Source: Rugalucina vietnamica
Taxonomy: Eukaryota > Mollusca > Bivalvia > Lucinida > Lucinidae
Direction: 5' to 3'
Assembly: GCA_964017185.1 (NCBI GenBank)
Contig: OZ024870.1
Location: forward strand, 66,712,312 to 66,776,311
DNA length: 64,000 nucleotides
Shown here: in pieces, positions 59,701 to 64,000 of the stretch
Numbering within the stretch: position 1 is the first letter of the stretch
How the letters are laid out: each line of letters opens with the position of its first letter
Position numbers and translations under genes: made by a program
Notes under the pieces: model-generated
What the model was told of the DNA's origin: nothing
Databases searched by the model: none
What the model saw: only the letters and a program-made list of their open reading frames with translations

Positions 59701-62145
59701 TGCATAAAGGCCTATCCGGTATAACCATTGATATAAACGACGATTATTTAATGATTTATATGAGACTTTTTACACTATTATATGCCGACGACACAGTACT
59801 TATGGCAGATAGTCCCGAGGAATTACAAAACTGTCTAAACCATTTTTCGACATATTGTCAAAACTGGAAACTACAAATAAACATTAACAAGACAAAAATT
59901 CTAATTTTTGGATCTCGTAAAAAACCTAATTTCCAATTTAAGATTGACGATACAATTATTGAAATAGTAGATAGGTATAAATATCTTGGCATCGTATTTT
60001 CTCAATCTGGCAGTTTTCTTAATGCTAGAAAGCATATAGTTCAACAAGCCAAAAAAGCCATGACTCTATTTTATATTAAAACAAACAATTTAGATATTCC
60101 GCTTGACCTACAGATAAAACTTTTTGATCATACAATATTACCGATTTTAACATATGGTTGTGAAGTTTGGGGTTATGAAAATATTGCAATAATTGAAAAA
60201 GTACATAACGATTTCCTGCGAAGAATCACTGGGGCTAGAAAGAGCACACCTTTATATATGATTTATGGAGAACTTGGTCGCTACCCCATCGAAATAAGTA
60301 TTAAAACTAGACTAATTGGCTTTTGGAACAGGATGATTCATGGCAAAGAAACAAAATTATCACTTTCATTGTATCAATGTTTATTGCACTCAAATAATAC
60401 TGTATCTAAATGGGTTCGTAAGGTTAAGAATATTCTGTCTGAAATTGGACGACCTGATATATGGAGACAGCAATATACCTTTCATCTTCTATCACTTAGC
60501 AGCCACACAAAGAAAATACTTATTGACCAGTTTAAACAAAGTTGGCGCGGAAAAGCATCCCAATCACAGAAAGCTCTTACTTATTTTAATTTCAAAACAG
60601 AGTTGTATCTAGAGCAGTATTTTATTACTCTTCCACGTAGGTCCTATATACTCCTTTTTAAGTTACGAACAAGTAATCACAAATTACCAATTGAAGTAGG
60701 CCGCTGGGATGGTACATTACTTGATGAAAGAACGTGTAACCTATGCCCTTTGAATGATTTGGGCGACGAGTATCATTTTATTTGTAAATGTCTTTTTTTC
60801 TCAGAACCTAGAGCTAAATATATAACACCATTTTACTCAAATCGACCAAGTATGTTCAAATTTTGTCAGCTCCTTAACAGCAATGACGCTAAGCTTATTA
60901 GAAACCTTTGCCGTTTTATAAAAATTATTTTGCATGAATTCAATTAATATAGTTAATATAATACCTACTATCACTGGATTTATTAAGAAATGTATGTGTA
61001 TGATTGTTGCGATTTAATTAATCTGTTTGTTTATCAATGGAAAATTTCATACGCCATGTTTATTACAATTTCGACATTGTTTGTAAAGGTGTCTGTTCTC
61101 TAACTCATGGGTGGAATGCCCCTTACACACAAACCAAAGAAGCATCAATTAACGCACCAATTACTTTTAATATTATATGGATTATGGCGGCGCTTTATTT
61201 TGATGTTTTTGTAATTTTTTCTGCATAAGATTCCTGTGAAGCGGTTAAAGTTGCTGTACCCTTCTCCCTTGAACTTTCGCTTTCGGTACCAAGACGAGAA
61301 GGTGATATGGCAGCTGTATCCCTAGACATTATGTGTATTGTAAATATATTCAAATATTGTTCATTAGTTATGTCCAACCTGTATACTGTATACCTATACT
61401 GTAATACTATAAATATTATTATTTCATTTCAATGTTCTCTCTCTCTCTCAATCTCTCTCTCTGTCTGTCTTCTTCTTTTTCTTCTTCATACATCCTCGGC
61501 TTCTTTCTTTTCTCCTTCATCGGCTCCTCTCTCTTTTCCTTTCTCTCTCTCTTTCTGTTTCTCCTATTATATAAGTAATTATTACATACCACATTTAACA
61601 AAAATAACACTATTATACTTTTTATATAAAGAAGAACACATAAATATACATGTGCATTTGCTGTCTGTGTTGACATTCAGGGAATTCATAGGCATGTTTT
61701 GTCCATCCCTCTTCTTACTATTTATGACCTATGGACGAATTTTCAACATATATATATTTTTTTAATTGTAAATGTGTTTGTTATTGTATATGTGCCTCAT
61801 CCTTTTTGCAAAAATGTTTAAAATGTTTTTGTAAAGCCGTTCTACGAATGATGGCTCTTTGAAATAAAGTTAATTTTCATGATTTAAACTGAATGTATTT
61901 TGACAAAATTGTATAAAACAGTATAAAACACCCCCAACAAACTAGACATGTTTCAAGTGTGTGTGTGCGTGAGTGTGTGTGTGTGTGTGTGCGTGAATGT
62001 TAAGACTTACTACATTAATTTACAAAAATCCTGCCATCATATCTGTTTGCTTTGTTTTGTAGTGTACATGTATGTTCCTCTTATGTCTTTGCAAGACCTG
62101 AGTGTAAATAAAGTGTATGTTCTGTTCTGTTCTGTTCTGTACTAT
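59701..62145 (+). mobile_element. 5'-truncated CR1/L2-like LINE, intact reading frame for 415 residues
   Basis: The frame 59701-60947 opens directly at the truncation point with HKGLSGITIDINDD, then LLYADDTVLMAD (motif C, catalytic YADD at residues 28-31), the thumb phrase YKYLGIVFSQSGSF, and YGCEVWGYEN. It ends with CNLC-X9-H-X4-C, the C-terminal zinc knuckle, and no internal stop. The start codon proposed at 59700 is TTG, not a real start: the copy is 5'-truncated and lacks motif A and the endonuclease. The 3' UTR contains two AATAAA signals (about 61863 and 62106), a CT-rich tract (61436-61575) and a (TG)n tract (61958-61990). It ends in TTCTG repeats at about 62117-62140. Direct repeats of about 60 bp flank the insertion. 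Confidence 0.9.
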
Positions 62146-62196
62146 AAGGCAAAAACTTGAGAAACGAAAAAATCATGATAATCACCTTATGAATCA

Positions 62197-62538
<342 letters not shown>

Positions 62539-62561
62539 TCAAAAACTTATAGTGCTGCTAT

Positions 62562-62704
62562 ATGCTTTGAATGAAGACATTGATCATAGGTCGGTTAGAA
62601 CTGTTGACATACAGTATGTATATGCAACGCATTTTAAGTGTACGCGGGGGTCACTTTTCTACGAAGATTTTCAAATCATTTAAAGATGCACTGTCTGAAA
62701 TCTG

Positions 62705-62738
<34 letters not shown>

Positions 62739-62763
62739 CATCAGATTCTTTCATAGCATCCAG
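62562..62763. other. Unique-looking spacer with a poly(T) run
   Basis: No gene. A T-run of about 30 bases lies at 62709-62738. Confidence 0.6.
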
Positions 62764-63067
62764 CAGGACTCCAGTCAACATTCAGGTACATTAGTTTTCA
62801 ACTAGTTTTATTTGACATTTTATGGACATAATAAAAATACATTTATACACTGTTACGGCTGCACTGCCAAGTGTAATGGTATGTCACACTTACATAAGTC
62901 ATATTCATAGTATAGTTTTGTACATCGTAGAATGCAAATGTACTGTTAATGTAGTGTACATGTAGTTGTCATTTTTCATCTTGTATGTATGTTATATGTT
63001 TCTGTCATAATCCTGTATGTTTTGGATTGAATGCAGATTAAACTTTGAATCTTTGAATCTTTGAATC
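62764..63067 (+). mobile_element. 5'-truncated LINE 3' end, copy 2
   Basis: From AGGACTCCAGTCAACATTCA to the TTTGAATC repeats this is near-identical to 57947-58244 (about four differences in 300 bp, one a 5-base insertion). Only 3' UTR is retained, so it is a short 5'-truncated insertion. The near-identity implies a recent event. Confidence 0.85.
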
Positions 63068-63416
63068 CATAGATTCTATTGCTTTACCACGCGTTTGCTG
63101 AATAAGAATTAGGAAAAGCTCCTAATCTGCCGAAATCATCATTTTGTACCATTTATCCAAGACCTCATCCTACAATAAATGCTATCCCCGGTATGATTAT
63201 CAATAAGGCATAAAAATGCATATAAATGCAAACGTAATCCTCGATTTTGCTAATCTGGATGGTTCTATTAATTTCAGTTTTCATTTTCAGAACAACTTAA
63301 GTAAGTTTGAATCTTCTCTGACAAAGTTTAAGGCGATAATGAAGAAAAATCTGCTGATTACATGTATATGCTGAAAATAAAAAAAGAAAAGTTTTTGACT
63401 TGGAAAGGAGGCTCAA
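63068..63416. other. No recognisable gene
   Basis: AT-rich; nothing recognised. Confidence 0.6.
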
Positions 63417-64000
63417 GCCTAGGTTACATTTGCCCCGATCATCGTACGATTTTTCGGTCTGTGATTTTCTCTACGATTTTTAGACATCGTAGGAGATCGT
63501 GGGCTACGACGTATGTGTTTACAATTCATACGGACATCGTGCGATTTTTTTATCTGCCATTTGTCGACGTTCTCATACAAAAACGCAAGGCGATCGTACG
63601 GTAGTCGTATGTCTCCGCAGATAGAACGTAGATATCGTACGGATCCCGTGCGTTGTCCGTACGGAGTCCCTATACGTTTTGATACAAAACGCAAGGAGGT
63701 CGCACGGTAGTCATAGGGTCTCTGCAGACTGTTAATGGATATCATACGGAGTCCCTTGGACTTCTGACTGATGCCTCGGTTACATTTGGCCTACGATCAG
63801 CTTCCGATGATCGTACGATGCCATTTTTTGCATTTTCGTGCGGCCTCCGCAGGGTGACCTTACGATGTCCCTACGATTCTACGACTTCCTACGACCTCCG
63901 TAGCCTCTACGATCTTGTAATATTTATTCTGCACTATTACAAATTTTAAAATCGTAAGACCGTAGCCCGTAGACACGTCTTAGGGCATCATACGGGCACC
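63417..64000. mobile_element. CpG-rich CGTACGAT element, second copy, cut by the window end
   Basis: AGCCTAGGTTACATTTGCCC opens the copy and it follows 55884-56490 in the same order and orientation with about 90 percent identity. Its right part lies beyond the window, so whether it carries the inverted arm is unknown. Confidence 0.85.

Noticed and set aside
59700-59702. Start codon of the LINE ORF
   Set aside because: The codon is TTG at the 5' truncation point and is not a translation start.
61436-61575. CT-rich tract as a splice-site polypyrimidine tract
   Set aside because: It lies in the LINE 3' region, has no following exon with coding support, and is better explained as a simple repeat.

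Overview
The window is eukaryotic, AT-rich and almost entirely non-genic. It is most likely a mollusc, probably a bivalve. The evidence is a set of short inverted-repeat elements whose termini I recall from bivalve genomes, CR1/L2-like LINE fragments, and a TRIM/NHL propeller fragment of the kind that is expanded in bivalves. I could not run a search, so the taxonomic call is an inference. I see no intact protein-coding host gene, no tRNA or rRNA gene, no CRISPR array and no bacterial operon.

Layout. 1-5169: AT microsatellites, a pogo/Tigger-like MITE (141-327), a LINE endonuclease relic, and a frameshifted TRIM/NHL-like propeller gene on the minus strand (2806-3807). That gene sits between two oppositely oriented copies of one MITE family. 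5170-24763: a 19.6-kb tandem array of a roughly 106-bp monomer. 24770-36217: an 11.5-kb spacer with an old LINE (27540-30126) broken by a second LINE fragment, several short tandem repeats, and copies of one dispersed element facing each array. 36228-46374: a second array, 10.1 kb, of the same monomer in the opposite orientation. The outermost 230 or so bases of the two arrays are identical by eye as inverted copies, so 5170-46374 is a giant inverted-repeat structure of about 41.2 kb. 46375-64000: a dense mosaic of a nearly complete but frameshifted LINE (48163-50882), foldback elements and MITEs, a CpG-rich inverted-repeat element (55881-57737, partly repeated at 63417-64000), LINE 3' ends with different terminal microsatellites, and a tRNA-derived SINE inserted next to another LINE.

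The most striking object is the paired satellite. Every monomer carries a near-perfect palindrome of about 38 bp, the arrays show kilobase-scale higher-order duplication, and the same special cap module occurs at their inner and outer ends. The architecture resembles a foldback transposon with tandemly repeated inverted termini at unusual scale. An inversion inside one satellite, or an assembly effect, is also possible.

The reverse transcriptase ORFs share no operon-like organisation. They are independent insertions, mostly 5'-truncated and frameshifted. Insertion order can be read at two places: a LINE fragment inside the older LINE at 27917-28471, and a SINE inside the target duplication of a LINE at 62197-62538.
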